Of a DNA stretch of 64,000 nucleotides, positions 42,497-53,884 are shown one piece after another (the first letter of the stretch is position 1; every line of letters begins with the position of its first letter). The DNA is from Panulirus ornatus (taxonomy: Eukaryota > Arthropoda > Malacostraca > Decapoda > Palinuridae). The position numbers were made by a program, and so were the translations under genes. The notes beneath the pieces were generated by a model. The model saw only the letters and a program-made list of their open reading frames with translations. It searched no databases and was not told the origin of the DNA. Where the stretch lies: positions 17,698,741 through 17,762,740 of the forward strand of contig NC_092279.1 in assembly GCF_036320965.1 (NCBI RefSeq), in the 5' to 3' direction.

Positions 42497-42790
42497 GTAG
42501 GCTTCTCTGCTCACAACAATTAAATTTAAATTTAAATTTAAAAGCAGATCGACGAGCTCAGTGACCTACTTCTTCGAACAACCAAAGGGCAATAACATCA
42601 CGTTAACCAAGGGACTTATTGAAAAGATGAATACAAAGTACTTGCATAGTACAAGCGTGGTGGAAAAAGGGAACAATGAATCAGGACTTGGTTAATGGAG
42701 AGTGTGCGTTTATTCAAAATGTTTTATCATTATTCAAGAGATGGGACCTACGGGTGTAAACACTCCTTCCCCGTAGAGTACAAATAGGTA

Positions 42791-42795
<5 letters not shown>

Positions 42796-42873
<78 letters not shown>
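42796..42873. repeat. (TA)n(CA)n microsatellite
   Basis: Long TA tract ending in a short CA tract, directly before the transposase fragment. Confidence 0.95.
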
Positions 42874-42874
<1 letters not shown>

Positions 42875-42877
42875 ATT

Positions 42878-43057
42878 GAATACAGTGAAATAAATTCATT
42901 CAAAAAGCGCATAGCTGAATTCTTCATGCAGGATGCAACTCCTCAAGACACTGCCAAACTAGTCACTGATTGGTTTAAGGACTGTGCAGTGAAGTTTTTC
43001 AGTGACTGGCCCAGGAAGTCACCAGATTTAAATCTAATAGAAAACTAAAGAGGACAT
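42878..43057 (+). pseudogene. Tc1/mariner-type transposase fragment
   Basis: One frame reads KKRIAEFFMQDATPQDTAKL, VTDWFKDCAVKFFSDWP and KSPDLNLIEN then a stop at 43046. This matches the pattern of Tc1/mariner DDE transposases (QDNAP.HTAK ... SPDLN.IEN) and includes the second Asp and the final Glu of the catalytic triad. The expected LWG after IEN is replaced by a stop and then by the SINE-like element. N-terminal domains and terminal inverted repeats were not found. Confidence 0.85.
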
Positions 43058-43058
43058 G

Positions 43059-43291
43059 CCTGGGGATAGGGGAGAAAGAATACTTCACACGTATTCCCTG
43101 CGTGCCGTAGAAGGCGACTAAAAGGGAAGGGAGCGGGGGGCTGGAAATCCTCCCGTTTTTTTTTTTTTTTTAATTTTCCAAAAGAAGGGACAGAGAAGGG
43201 GGCCAGGTGAGGATATTCCCTCAAAGGTCCAGTCTTCTGTTCTTAACGCAACCTCGCTAATGCGGGAGATGGCGAATAGTATGAAAGAAAG

Positions 43292-43292
<1 letters not shown>
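43059..43292 (+). mobile_element. SINE-like element copy 5
   Basis: Full length, GCCTGGGGATAGGGGAGAAA to GGCGAATAGTATGAAAGAAA. Abuts the transposase fragment upstream and (GT)n downstream. Confidence 0.87.

Positions 43293-43296
<4 letters not shown>

Positions 43297-43383
<87 letters not shown>
43297..43383. repeat. (GT)n microsatellite
   Basis: About 42 GT units with one CA interruption at about 43351. Confidence 0.97.
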
Positions 43384-43385
<2 letters not shown>

Positions 43386-45112
43386 CGGAATTAAATGTCA
43401 GAGTTCCATCAGATGTAGCCTGTCTGTTCCAATAATGCCCAAGAGTGTATAATCAATGACTTTATGGCCGTGGCTGTGCTACAATATCAACTGGACCGCA
43501 GAGATAATAACACAGAATCCATCTCCCGTCTGACGCAAAACTCTGCCAGGCGTGGAAGGAACACCATATGCTTAAAAAAATCAAATCAATTCGGCTGGGT
43601 CTTACCGGGCAGGAGACGCCTGGGCCAGTTTTTGCGCACGCGCCGTGTAACAATAACAATAAAAAATGACGCTTAGTAATACGCTTCACATTAATGGTTA
43701 ACTTGTGCTTTTTTATCAATCTCGTCATTGCTAAAAACGTTTTCTCTTCTTCTTTGAGGCGGCCATTACTCGTGTAACAATGTCATAAGTCAAGATGGAG
43801 ACAACAACGCTTTTGTAGTCCCTCGTGGTCAGGCCTACTACCCTTTAACACCCGCCTCTTTGAGAAGGAAGATTATCGAGGCCAGAGATTATGATATAAA
43901 CATTCGGCCCAGTGGGGTCGGTAGCCTTATATTGACGCTTTCCCTGACTTTCCTCATTCAAAAATTGGTGCTGACAGGAAGTTAAGACAGCTAAAGAAAA
44001 GTATCGTAACTTTCACGTATAGAGCAAGAACAGCACACTCACTTTTAAGGTCAGTTAAAATTACCCAGTAAGGACAAACAGTAAAGACAGTAACTGACTA
44101 TAATGAAAGGTTTGATAACATACAACGAGCGAGTATTGAAGGACTGGTAACAACTCCATAACTGAGTCAAACAATTTTGAATCTAGGTCAGGATGGCAAC
44201 GGAAACATCAACTGCCCCTAATACGACAACTTAACCCCTAAAGTACGACTTAAACCGTTGCGTGTGACAGCTTAACACGTTGACAACGACGACTTAACAC
44301 CTGGTCTATGACGACTTAACCTCTTAAAAACGACGACTTCAACTCGGAGTTCGATAACTTGACCCTTACGTACGATGACTAAACTCGATAATTTGACCCT
44401 TACGTACGATGACTAAACTCGTCGCAGTCGGAGGCTAAGAGCGCCTGAGTGGTCGGACGTCAGCATTTAATGTAGGAGCGTCAGTTACCTTTGGGTTATC
44501 AGTCAGTGAAAGTCAGCAGAAACAGCGGCTGGGGCGTTGTGGGGCAGTGGGGTGAAGGAGGAATAGAGGGAAAGGTGGCCGCTAAAGCTACTGGGGCGTT
44601 AAAGGGAAGAACTATAGGTGATGGGAGGAAAAAAAAAAAGTTATGGGGGCTCAGATAGGCGGGTGACTGGCAGAGGCGGGAATGGATTACTTAGCTACGC
44701 CTAGACGGAGGACGGCATCGGTGCCTTTGAACCTCGCGCCATTGCCGTGCACCTGCCATCTAGCGGCGAGAACATCGTCAACTGATAATGCAGACATGCC
44801 ACATGAACACTTTTTTTTTTACGATCCCATTAATAATTTTATGGAGGACTTGGCCAAACCTTTGGCTCTGGGGCCGACGACCGCAACACTGGATCACATA
44901 CTGTGAAACCTGAAATTCTTTTACTGGTCTGGCTGGGCCACATGCACACCCATCCCCCCAAACCAGCCACACACAATTCATTCTCTCCCCCACCCTTGCC
45001 TCCCTCCGCGCCAAACGTCAGAAAAGCATTTTTCACCCCAGGTATCCCCAGGATACTGCTTATGAAGTTATTGCGGGTGTAACCCTGTTTTTCTGATTCC
45101 TTAGATATAGTC

Positions 45113-45114
<2 letters not shown>
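43384..45114. other. Non-coding, moderately GC-rich; degenerate repeats
   Basis: At 44210-44420 a degenerate ACGACTTAAC-type repeat ends in a duplicated TTGACCCTTACGTACGATGA block. No gene recognised; a CTCF-like motif is at 44753-44766. Confidence 0.45.
44753..44766 (-). promoter_or_regulatory. CTCF-core-like sequence
   Basis: Minus strand CCGCTAGATGGCAG fits CCRSYAGRKGGCRS at all 14 positions. Sequence match only. Confidence 0.25.

Positions 45115-45186
<72 letters not shown>
45115..45186. repeat. (TA)n microsatellite
   Basis: About 35 TA units at the end of a LINE tail. Confidence 0.97.
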
Positions 45187-45191
<5 letters not shown>

Positions 45192-45844
45192 TTTTTTCAA
45201 TACTTCGCCGTTTTCCGCGTTAGCGAGGTAGCGCCAGGAAAAGACGAAGGAAAGTCGCATCCGCTCACATCCATTCTTCATCTGTCAAGAACAATTCAAC
45301 GGAACAGCCCCCCCCCCCCTTTAAAAACCAGGCACCCACAGACCTTTCCGTGGTTTACCCCAGACGCTTCACATGCCCTAATTCCGTCCTCCGACAGCAC
45401 GTCGACTCCAATACACCACATCGTTCCAATTCACTCCATCCCGTATACGCCTTTCACCCTTCTGCATATTCAGGCCCCGATCACTTTATCCTTCCATCTG
45501 CAATTTGTCTCCTCGCTCTCCTTGTTCCTTTCACTTCTGACAAATACATATGCTCTGAATCAACATTTTCCCAATCTTTCTCTCTAAATGTCCAAACCAT
45601 TTCAGCACACACTCTTCTGCTCTCTCAACCATACTCATTTTATCACCATACATCTCTTTTCTTCTTTATTACTTATTGGGCCAAACCATCTCACACCACA
45701 TAATGTCCTGAAATATTTCATCTACAACACATCCACCCTCCACACAGCCTCATCTACAGCCCATGCTTTGTATCCATATAACATTGTTGGGACTAATATA
45801 CCTTCGAACATGCCCAGTTTTGCTCCCCCAGGCAACGACCTCTC

Positions 45845-45845
<1 letters not shown>
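45187..45845 (-). mobile_element. Diverged LINE 3' end
   Basis: Minus-strand tail GCGCTACCTCGCTAACGCGG at 45210-45235, a 3' UTR with GTAAACCACGG, then decayed coding sequence whose plus-strand text (CAACCATACTCATTTTATCA, ACATTGTTGGGACTAATATA) parallels the antisense of the other LINE copies. Older subfamily. Confidence 0.8.
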
Positions 45846-45876
<31 letters not shown>

Positions 45877-45884
45877 ATTATATA

Positions 45885-45947
<63 letters not shown>
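45845..45947. repeat. (CA)n(TA)n microsatellite
   Basis: CA tract 45845-45871 followed by interrupted TA tract. Confidence 0.95.
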
Positions 45948-45950
<3 letters not shown>

Positions 45951-46172
45951 TTCATACTATTCGCCATTTCCCGCGTTAGCGAGGTAGCGTTAAGAACAGA
46001 GGACTGAGCCTTTGAGGGAATATCCTCACTTGGCCCCCTTCTCTGTTCCTTCTTTTGGAAAATTAAAAACGAGAGGAGAGGATTTCCAGTCCCCCGCTCC
46101 CTTCCCTTTTAGTCGCCTTCTACGACACGCAGGGAATACGTGAGAAGTATTCTTTCTCCCCTATCCCCAGGG

Positions 46173-46177
<5 letters not shown>
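45948..46177 (-). mobile_element. SINE-like element copy 6
   Basis: Full length, bracketed by (TA)n on both sides. Tail stem CTCGC-TAAC-GCGGG intact. Confidence 0.88.
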
Positions 46178-46223
<46 letters not shown>

Positions 46224-46225
<2 letters not shown>

Positions 46226-46906
46226 ATTCATGTGAGAAACTGCAGAAGCTGGTGACTGAGTTTGGTAAAGTGTGTGGAAGAAGAAAGTTGAGAGTAAATG
46301 TGAATAAGAGCAAGGTTATTAGGTACAGTAGGGGTGAGGGTCAAGTCAATTGGGAGGTGAGTTTGAATGGAGAAAAACTGGAGGAAGTGAAGTGTTTTAG
46401 ATATCTGGGAGTGGATCTGTCAGCGGATGGAACCATGGAAGCGGAAGTGGATCATAGGGTGGGGGAGGGGGCGAAAATTTTGGGAGCCTTGAAAAATGTG
46501 TGGAAGTCGAGAACACTATCTCGGAAAGCAAAAATGGGTATGTTTGAGGGAATAGTGGTTCCAACAATGTTGTATGGTTGCGAGGCGTGGGCTATGGATA
46601 GAGATGTGCGCAGGAGGATGGATGTGCTGGAAATGAGATGTTTGAGGACAATGTGTGGTGTGAGGTGGTTTGATCGAGTAAGTAACGTAAGGGTAAGAGA
46701 GATGTGTGGAAATAAAAAGAGCGTGGTTGAGAGAGCAGAAGAGGGTGTTTTGAAATGGTTTGGGCACATGGAGAGAATGAGTGAGGAGAGATTGACCAAG
46801 AGGATATATGTGTCGGAGGTGGAGGGAACGAGGAGAAGAGGGAGACCAAATTGGAGGTGGAAAGATGGAGTGAAAAAGATTTTGTGTGATCGGGGCCTGA
46901 ACATGC
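46224..46906 (+). mobile_element. LINE C-terminal fragment
   Basis: Starts at (TA)n then TTGATTCATGTGAGAAACTG (ADSCEKL) and stays open through LNGEKLEEVKCFRYLGVDLS, MLYGCEAWAMDRDVRRR and KDGVKKILCDRGLNM, ending in (TA)n at about 46906. Truncated at both ends by TA tracts. Confidence 0.9.
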
Positions 46907-46910
46907 ATAT

Positions 46911-46964
<54 letters not shown>

Positions 46965-46965
46965 A

Positions 46966-47121
46966 AACTCAGACTAAGCCAAAACCAATTCATCTACAAG
47001 CCCCGAGGGGAGGCCGATCACCTGGGTTGGGAGTGGGTCGCCTACCGCACCCAGGATTCGAACCCATGTGGGGCCCATCGTTACTCGTGATCAGTACTGC
47101 TAATCACTATCCCACGGAGGC

Positions 47122-47124
<3 letters not shown>
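46966..47124 (-). mobile_element. tRNA-derived SINE
   Basis: Minus strand starts GGGCCTCCGTGGGATAGTGA then TTAGCAGTACTG (A-box-like) and has GGTTCGAATCC, an exact B-box, at 47054-47064. The spacing suits an internal pol III promoter. Flanked by (CA)n and (TG)n. Its body is unrelated to the SINE-like family above. Confidence 0.8.

Positions 47125-47159
<35 letters not shown>
47125..47159. repeat. (GT)n microsatellite
   Basis: About 17 GT units next to the tRNA-SINE. Confidence 0.95.
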
Positions 47160-47161
<2 letters not shown>

Positions 47162-47604
47162 ATGTTTTACGGAACTGCGCCCAAATGTGATTAAACGCGA
47201 CCATGAGTCAAAATTCGCTCTCAGCGCGGCTGCATCGTCGTCATCGCACGCAAAAGATAAATAGCCTTGAAGCTGCATAAGCTACCGCTTGAAGGCGCGA
47301 AGTCCACGAACAACCACCACCTTTACTCTCAACCTTCTCACCCTATGATTCCCATCTTAAAGGGCTCCCGCAGTGATGCCAGCCGAGGCACCAAGTCCAT
47401 CGGAATGGACCACAGGTCAAGATATGTGGTGATGTGTCTGTGTGTCTCTCTCTGCGGGCTGAGCAGAATACAAGGGAGGAGTTAAGTGTTCTGTGTCCTC
47501 GGCGTGAAAGTTACATCTCGTGGGCAGGAGGAGGAGGGCCTTGTGATACGCTGCATCACTGTTTGTGGTGCTGGAGTTGGACGACACACGATAAACTCGG
47601 AGGG

Positions 47605-47606
<2 letters not shown>

Positions 47607-47679
<73 letters not shown>
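47607..47679. repeat. (TA)n microsatellite
   Basis: About 36 TA units. Confidence 0.97.
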
Positions 47680-47680
<1 letters not shown>

Positions 47681-47728
47681 ACTGATTGATTGCAGAGCAA
47701 CTCAAATTACGAATAAAACATCACGGAA

Positions 47729-47784
<56 letters not shown>

Positions 47785-47785
<1 letters not shown>

Positions 47786-48013
47786 TAATCGCCATTTCCC
47801 GCATTAGCGAGGTAGCGTTAAGAACAGAGGATGAGGACTGGGCCTTTGAGGGAATATCCTCACCTGGCCCCCTTCTCTGTTTCTTCTTTTGGAAAAAAAA
47901 AAAAAAAGGAGAGGGGAGAATTTCCAGCCTCCCGCTCCCTTCTCTTTTAGTCGCCTTCTACGACACGCAGGGAATACGTGGGAAGTATTCTTTCTCCCCT
48001 ATCCCCAGGGATA
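47785..48013 (-). mobile_element. SINE-like element copy 7
   Basis: Full length with a small GAT/GAG duplication near 47830. TA tracts on both sides. Confidence 0.87.
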
Positions 48014-48025
48014 ATATACATATAT

Positions 48026-48155
48026 ATTTTTTTAATTTTCCAAAAGAAGGAACAGAGGGGGCCAGGTGAGGATATTCCAAAAAAGGCCCAGTCCTCTGTT
48101 CTTAACGCTACCTCGCTAACGCGGGAAATGGCAAATAGTTTAAAAGAAAAAGAAA

Positions 48156-48158
<3 letters not shown>
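48026..48158 (+). mobile_element. SINE-like element copy 8, 5'-truncated
   Basis: Starts inside the element at TTTAATTTTCCAAAAGAAGG and ends with the tail and A-rich end, then (TA)n. Confidence 0.87.

Positions 48159-48159
<1 letters not shown>

Positions 48160-48233
<74 letters not shown>
48160..48233. repeat. (TA)n microsatellite
   Basis: About 36 TA units. Confidence 0.97.
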
Positions 48234-48235
<2 letters not shown>

Positions 48236-48288
48236 ACTGATTGATTGCAGAGCAACTCAAATTACGAATAAAACATCACGGAAGTTTT

Positions 48289-49200
48289 CAAACTATCCAA
48301 TTTTCTGCAGCGGTTACCATGCGGGAGAAACGCTCCACTTCCCCCCCTCACTCACTGTGGACGCTCCAGTGTTCAGGATGGAGCAGGCGAATTTTTTAAT
48401 ACCCACACAAAGAATTCGTCATTTCGTGGATTTTATCTGAAGATTTACGAATACGACAAACCAGCTTGTGTGTCTAGCTTCTAGAGCAAGACGGAATGAC
48501 CCCTTGTAAATGATAGAGTGACCTTTTAACCTAATCCTTAATTAAATGTCAGGTCAGAGATTACGCCATAATACTCAACGGGTCATTACGTCATGCCTAT
48601 AGGGCATGTTGTCCAGCTGCAGGGTCTGGCAGGGCTGCCTGGGCGGGGGTCTCATTGCATCCTCAAACTGGCAAATCCAGTCCGGCCAAGGCGTAGCCAT
48701 CAAACTGCGGAGTTCTCGCTGAGGTTACCAGGTTCATAGCATACTAGAAGTATCCCCAAATTCAACGACGAACGCTGGGAAGATGAGACCCCGAGCGTTT
48801 ACTTTCTTCGGAGCAACGCTGTCTCTAAGGCCGTTAGTTACCGGTAGCCAAATACCACACTTTGTTTACCAAAAGCTGGCGCATGCGCCGTATCAAAACG
48901 GTTACGTTAAATAGCCAGAGCCTTCCCATTGCCGACGTTGGTTAAGAAATCCGTGACAGCGGTGGTAAATACAAGACAAAGTACTCACGAGTAACTGCGA
49001 TGAGATTTCGCCAAAAGATAAGGCTCGCTCGTAGCGCTCACCTAAAGGGAGTATAGACTTTGCGAAGAACAAACGCGTCGTGTGCGTTCCATGGAGGCGA
49101 GTCTTCAAGATGGTAAGGTAAACCCAGTGTTTGCCACAAAGCGGACAGACAACTATGGACGATGCAAACACCAAGTAAATAATGACACTGCTTTAGTTTG

Positions 49201-49242
<42 letters not shown>

Positions 49243-49750
49243 TAAAAATCGTCGTGCATCTGGGATGCTCTGACACAAAACCTAAGGCATGAAACTTTTT
49301 TTCAGTCGATAAGAAACGCGTATCGAATTTTTTTTCTCAAGGGTAAACGAGTTGAACATCTGACGTTGAACTGTAAGATGGAGGAGTGAGTGAGAGTGAA
49401 AGTCTTAGATGCACCTTGTTGACATTTCGCTCTCTGACGGTCGTTATTTTTTTTCCTACGTGAACAAAAGAAACTCTAATACCGCTGACAATTTACACAT
49501 GACAATACCCTCTTTGGCTTTGTGAGCAATAAATGGACGATTTCTAAAGGAATTAAAATGCAAGCTACGAGGCAAAACATACGTGGGAAATGTAGAGATA
49601 TAACAGAAGACCTGGTGGCTTATGACGTGGATAAATACTGCAGGACAGTTAATAGTGGCCTGAGCTCTTACACTGCAAGGACAAGGAGGGAGGGAAAAAT
49701 CTACCCCATGAAAATGTCTCCCAAGACTGGGGAGCAAAGGGTCGCTCCCT
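48289..49750. other. No gene recognised
   Basis: Mixed-composition DNA with (TAA)n at about 49201-49241. Longest ORFs (about 90-100 codons) show no family motif. Confidence 0.45.
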
Positions 49751-49756
49751 ACATTC

Positions 49757-49975
49757 CCCAGATACAATAGAAGCTCCCTGCGTCCCCAGATACAAGGGGC
49801 CTACACCCTCAGGTACAACAGAAGCTCCCTAGGACCCCCAGATACAAGGGGTGCTCCCTTAGCCCCCAGATACAAATGACGCTTCCTTCAACCCCCAGAT
49901 ACAAGGGATGCTCCCTTAGCCCCCAGATACAAATGACGCTTCCTTCAACCCCCAGATACCAGAGGACTCCTCTCT
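49757..49975. repeat. Minisatellite, 26-30 bp units with a 57-bp higher-order unit
   Basis: CCCCAGATACAA begins every unit. A two-unit block (AAGGGRTGCTCCCTTAG, then AAATGACGCTTCCTTCAAC) is repeated twice. Confidence 0.85.
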
Positions 49976-50059
49976 GCACGACGCTCCCATGACAAAAACT
50001 CACCCGGCACTTGTTGTGGGCCATGAGGAGTGCTGGGTGACGCGCACAGTACACTCGAA

Positions 50060-50350
50060 CAGGTCCTGCACCTGCTCATCCAATCCTGCAAGAGGTCCTG
50101 TACCTGGGCACCCAACCACCTGCCGCAGGTCCTTTAACTGGTCATCCAACCTTGCCACAGGTCCTGTATTTGGTTAACTAATCTTGCTGTAGGTCTTGCA
50201 CCTGCTCATCCAACCCTTCCATCGGTCCTGTACCTGGTAATCCAAACTCTTGCACACGTCCTGCACCTATTCATCCAACCATGCCACAGGTCATGTGCCT
50301 GGTCATCCAAACCTGTCACAGGTCCTATACCTGGTCATCCAAACCCCTGT
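50060..50350. repeat. Degenerate minisatellite, units about 32-37 bp
   Basis: AGGTCCTGTACCTGGTCATC followed by CAACC-type sequence, about eight imperfect copies. Confidence 0.8.
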
Positions 50351-53300
50351 CACATGTCTAAGTACCTGTAACTCCCTCCTCCCCCAACAACTGTTGCTTC
50401 CATCGTCCAACAATTGTTCCCCTCTCCCTCCCTCCAGACCTGGCTTCCCCCCCCCCCCCCCTACAGAAGTCAGGGCTGCTCCAGCCCGGGAATCCCCGGC
50501 GAGACGTAACAGTGCAGGGAAAGTTGTGTGCCTGGGGTGGGGTGTAGGGATGTTGGGGGGCCCCTAAGAAGAGAGGGGGTTCCGAAGGGCGTGGGGTCAT
50601 AGCCTGAGAAGCAGCAACATAAAAAAATATATATATATAAAAGGAAAACGAGGAAAAGAACGAGGTAATGTCAATGAGAAACTTGGGATGAAAAGAAAAG
50701 AACAAAAATACGCTAGTGTGAAAGCAAACGCAAGAATCAGGGGGCGAGGAAGGGTGGAAACACAGATAGAGCAACAAACACAGCAAGAGATGAGGCGTAA
50801 TCGACTACCATATGACTGACTACCCCCATCGTGCAGGAAGGCCGGGCAAACTGACGCGGTCGGACGGTAAATAAGTTACAGTTCGCCAGCGTTTGGAACC
50901 ACAGAGACCAGCTCAAGGAGAGCTGGCAACTATGTGGGAGGGATGTTACATATAGCAGGTTTCCGCTAGCTTCTGATGATGATACAAGGTTTTTTTTTCG
51001 GTAAAATACTGTTTAAATGTTGTTCTAATCTGCATCATTTTTGGGGATCACTTATACATCCTTACATCTATCTAACCAACCCAACCTATCCACCAAACCT
51101 ATCATGGCCTACATTTAAGCACCTAACCAATTTCCTATCACGAAAGGGCAAGTCCCCATCCTATAACTTACCTTCAACATTTACATTTATGTGTCGTTAT
51201 CGATCATCTCAAAGATCTTTTCTTGACACGTAGGTACTCGTAAATTAGGAGGTACTGTTCGAGCAAATACCTTGTCATATTGGTATGGCTGAATAAATTT
51301 CAATAAACATGTCTCAAATTAGTTTACGAAAAAAAAAAAATCCAGTGACATTCCTTAAGCAGACAAAAAAATTTATCAGGAATATGTTTCCACTATAACA
51401 ATAATTCATATAATTTGCTTTCTTCCAAAATGCGGTCACTGTAAAAAGGCGCAAATAAAGTCGAAGTATTGAAAATATGCAATTAATAGTATAATCTCCC
51501 GTCTTCGTGGCCACAAACGTCCAGCGTTTGGTCGCTTATCGCCACACGACGAGGGATGGTTAATTACTTGGGCTTTAGTAATAATTACCTGGGCTTTAGG
51601 CATAAAAAAAAAACTGCCAAAGGGCCATTAATGCCGTCATCCATCGTTAAGTTGTAACCACGAATAGGAAAAAAAATGAACACCAGTAATTATTCCAGGA
51701 CTCTCACGGTCCTGTCGCATGACGTCAGATGTCAGCCATTTCTTGTTTTGATACAATCCTTGCCAAGCATCGCGATACTTTATTATTTACATTCTTTGAA
51801 AATTATCATGCTATACTACCAACGTTAAGTGTTAAGATGTAAACTGGTGCAAAAATAATTCTTGACAATCAAATCTTTTCTGCTTTAATCTTATGACTCT
51901 AGTAGATTATGATGGTCTTATTCCGGAGAACACAAAAGAAAATAACGATCTCATGACAACTTAATATCCCGTCACTTGAAAGTTATTTGCAATTGAGACA
52001 TACGACGTGACATCGGTGTACCAACAGACAGCAACAGATAGGTATAGCCTGTCTGTCTGTACGGCATACAATAACCGCAACCCTGCTCGTCCTGGGGAAC
52101 ACAGCAATAGAGAGGGAAAGTTTCGAATTCTGAGGAAGTCCGAGGACCAACTACACTCTCGCTTAGCCTGTTGGTTCTGCGATGGCCAAGGAGCCGATGC
52201 TAGGATGTAAACAAGGGAGGCAGGGGTTCCGTGCGGGCCTGAGGGACGCTAGTAAGGAGAGGTACGGTTCTTAAGCTGGTGTGAAGGACAACGTGGAAGG
52301 GGATAAGAGGGATCTTGATACTTCTGGGAGAGATCGTGGCAACCACATCGCCCGCGCCTCCTCCGCCATATTTTTACCCGCCACCAACAACCTACCTACG
52401 TAACCTTAGTAACCTCTTCCTCCTCCTTTACTCTCCACCATTTCCTCCCTGCTCCACCTACTCTAATCCACATTTCCTTAATTAAATGACGTGTCGCATT
52501 ACTTCCCCCATTTCTCCTGTTTGCCAATCAACCCTCTCCATAAACAGTTCTCATCTTTTCCAATAATTTCATACCTTTACCCATTCTCCCCACCAACCTA
52601 GTCTTCTCCAATCACCCCATACCTTCACCCCTTCTCCCTTCTATCCAAATCTCCTCCAATCATCCCAGACCTTCATCCCTTTTCCCCTACCAATCACACT
52701 CCAATTACCCAATACTTTCACCCTTGTCTCCATCCTAATCTTCTCCAGTCATTCTAGACATTCTCTCCACCATCCTAATCCCCTTCAACCACCCCATACT
52801 TTCACCCTTCTCCCCATCATCCTAATCTCCTCTAATCACCCCATATCTGGACACACCCCTCCCTCCTTCCCCCTCTTTCTTCACCGACAGTGGCCCCCCC
52901 TCATCAGTATGCACACTGGAGAGGCTCACGACGCAGGGACTATAATGCCAGTACAAAAAACCAGTAACCCACTACCGAATTCCTGACGTGACCTATGACT
53001 TCAGTTGTCCCAGGGGTTGTAAAAAGTAAGGGTCAGCAGGTAGCAGGGGAGGGGGATGAGGGGAGAACTGGCCTCTAGCACTGATACTACTCCCCCTCCC
53101 CTGATAACTACTCCCTGATACAGCTGATACTATAGGTACTATTCCCCAAATAAGTGTTGATACGACTGTCAATTATCTGTACTCCCTGATACTACTCACT
53201 GATATTACTGACACAACCCCCCTGACATTACTGATACCCCTCCCAGGCATTACTGATACTACTCCCTAATATTACTAATACTACTCCCTGACACTATTCT

Positions 53301-53569
53301 GTCGTAACACCTCCATGGCTGAAGCTTCACAAAATCACTCCTCAAGTACAGATCAATATTACTAGGGAATTTCCTGTGTGATTGAGGCTTCATACATTGC
53401 AGTAATGGCTGCTTCTCCTTCCACGCTGCCTTCATGATTCACACACCTCCTCTCCTCCGACTACCTTAACTGCAGTATCTCCACGATTCACCTTTCCACT
53501 GTGATCACCTTCATAATTCATTCTTCGTCCATGGTCAGGCCTTCATTATTCACTCATTCTCCAGCGATT
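50351..53569. other. No gene recognised; pyrimidine-rich degenerate repeats
   Basis: C run at 50448-50462. 52540-52870 is CT-rich with degenerate CACCCCATACCTTCACCC repeats and 53070-53300 has degenerate CTGATACTACTCC repeats. Confidence 0.5.
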
Positions 53570-53805
53570 TTGCATTCATTATACTGCGTCCATGATTCGC
53601 TGTTCTCTCACTTCTTTCATTCATTATACTGCGTTCATGATTCACTGTTCCCTCACTTCTTTCACTCATTATACTGCGTCCATGATTCACTGTTCCCTCA
53701 CTTCTTTCATTCATTATACTGCGTTCATGATTCACTGTTCCCTCACTTCTTTCACTCATTATACTGCGTCCATGACTCACTGTTCTCTCACTTCTGTGCT
53801 TCCAT
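53570..53805. repeat. 45-bp tandem repeat, about five copies, alternating types
   Basis: Each unit contains CATTATACTGCG, CATGATTC and CTCACTTCTTTCA. Copies alternate GCGTCCATG with TTCACTCATT and GCGTTCATG with TTCATTCATT, giving a 90-bp higher-order repeat. Confidence 0.9.
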
Positions 53806-53884
53806 GGTTCACGTTTCTTCCACCATAACCCCCTCTATGATTCCTCCTCAACCACTAAACCCAATCAATGATTCACTTTACTGA

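Larger units (their letters stand above)
47680..48288. repeat. 55-bp direct repeat flanking two SINE-like elements
   Basis: TTGACTGATTGATTGCAGAG...CACGGAAGTTTT is present at 47680-47734 and again, apparently identical, at 48234-48288. Between lie (TA)n, two head-to-head SINE-like elements and (TA)n. Confidence 0.92.

Noticed and set aside
48902..49174. 90-codon minus-strand ORF considered as the missing NHE first exon
   Set aside because: Lacks the hydrophobic segment expected just before FHMTPK and has no donor leaving phase 1 in the right frame that I could identify.
53501..53884. 127-codon plus-strand ORF and its reverse
   Set aside because: Reflects the 45-bp tandem repeat, open in several frames.
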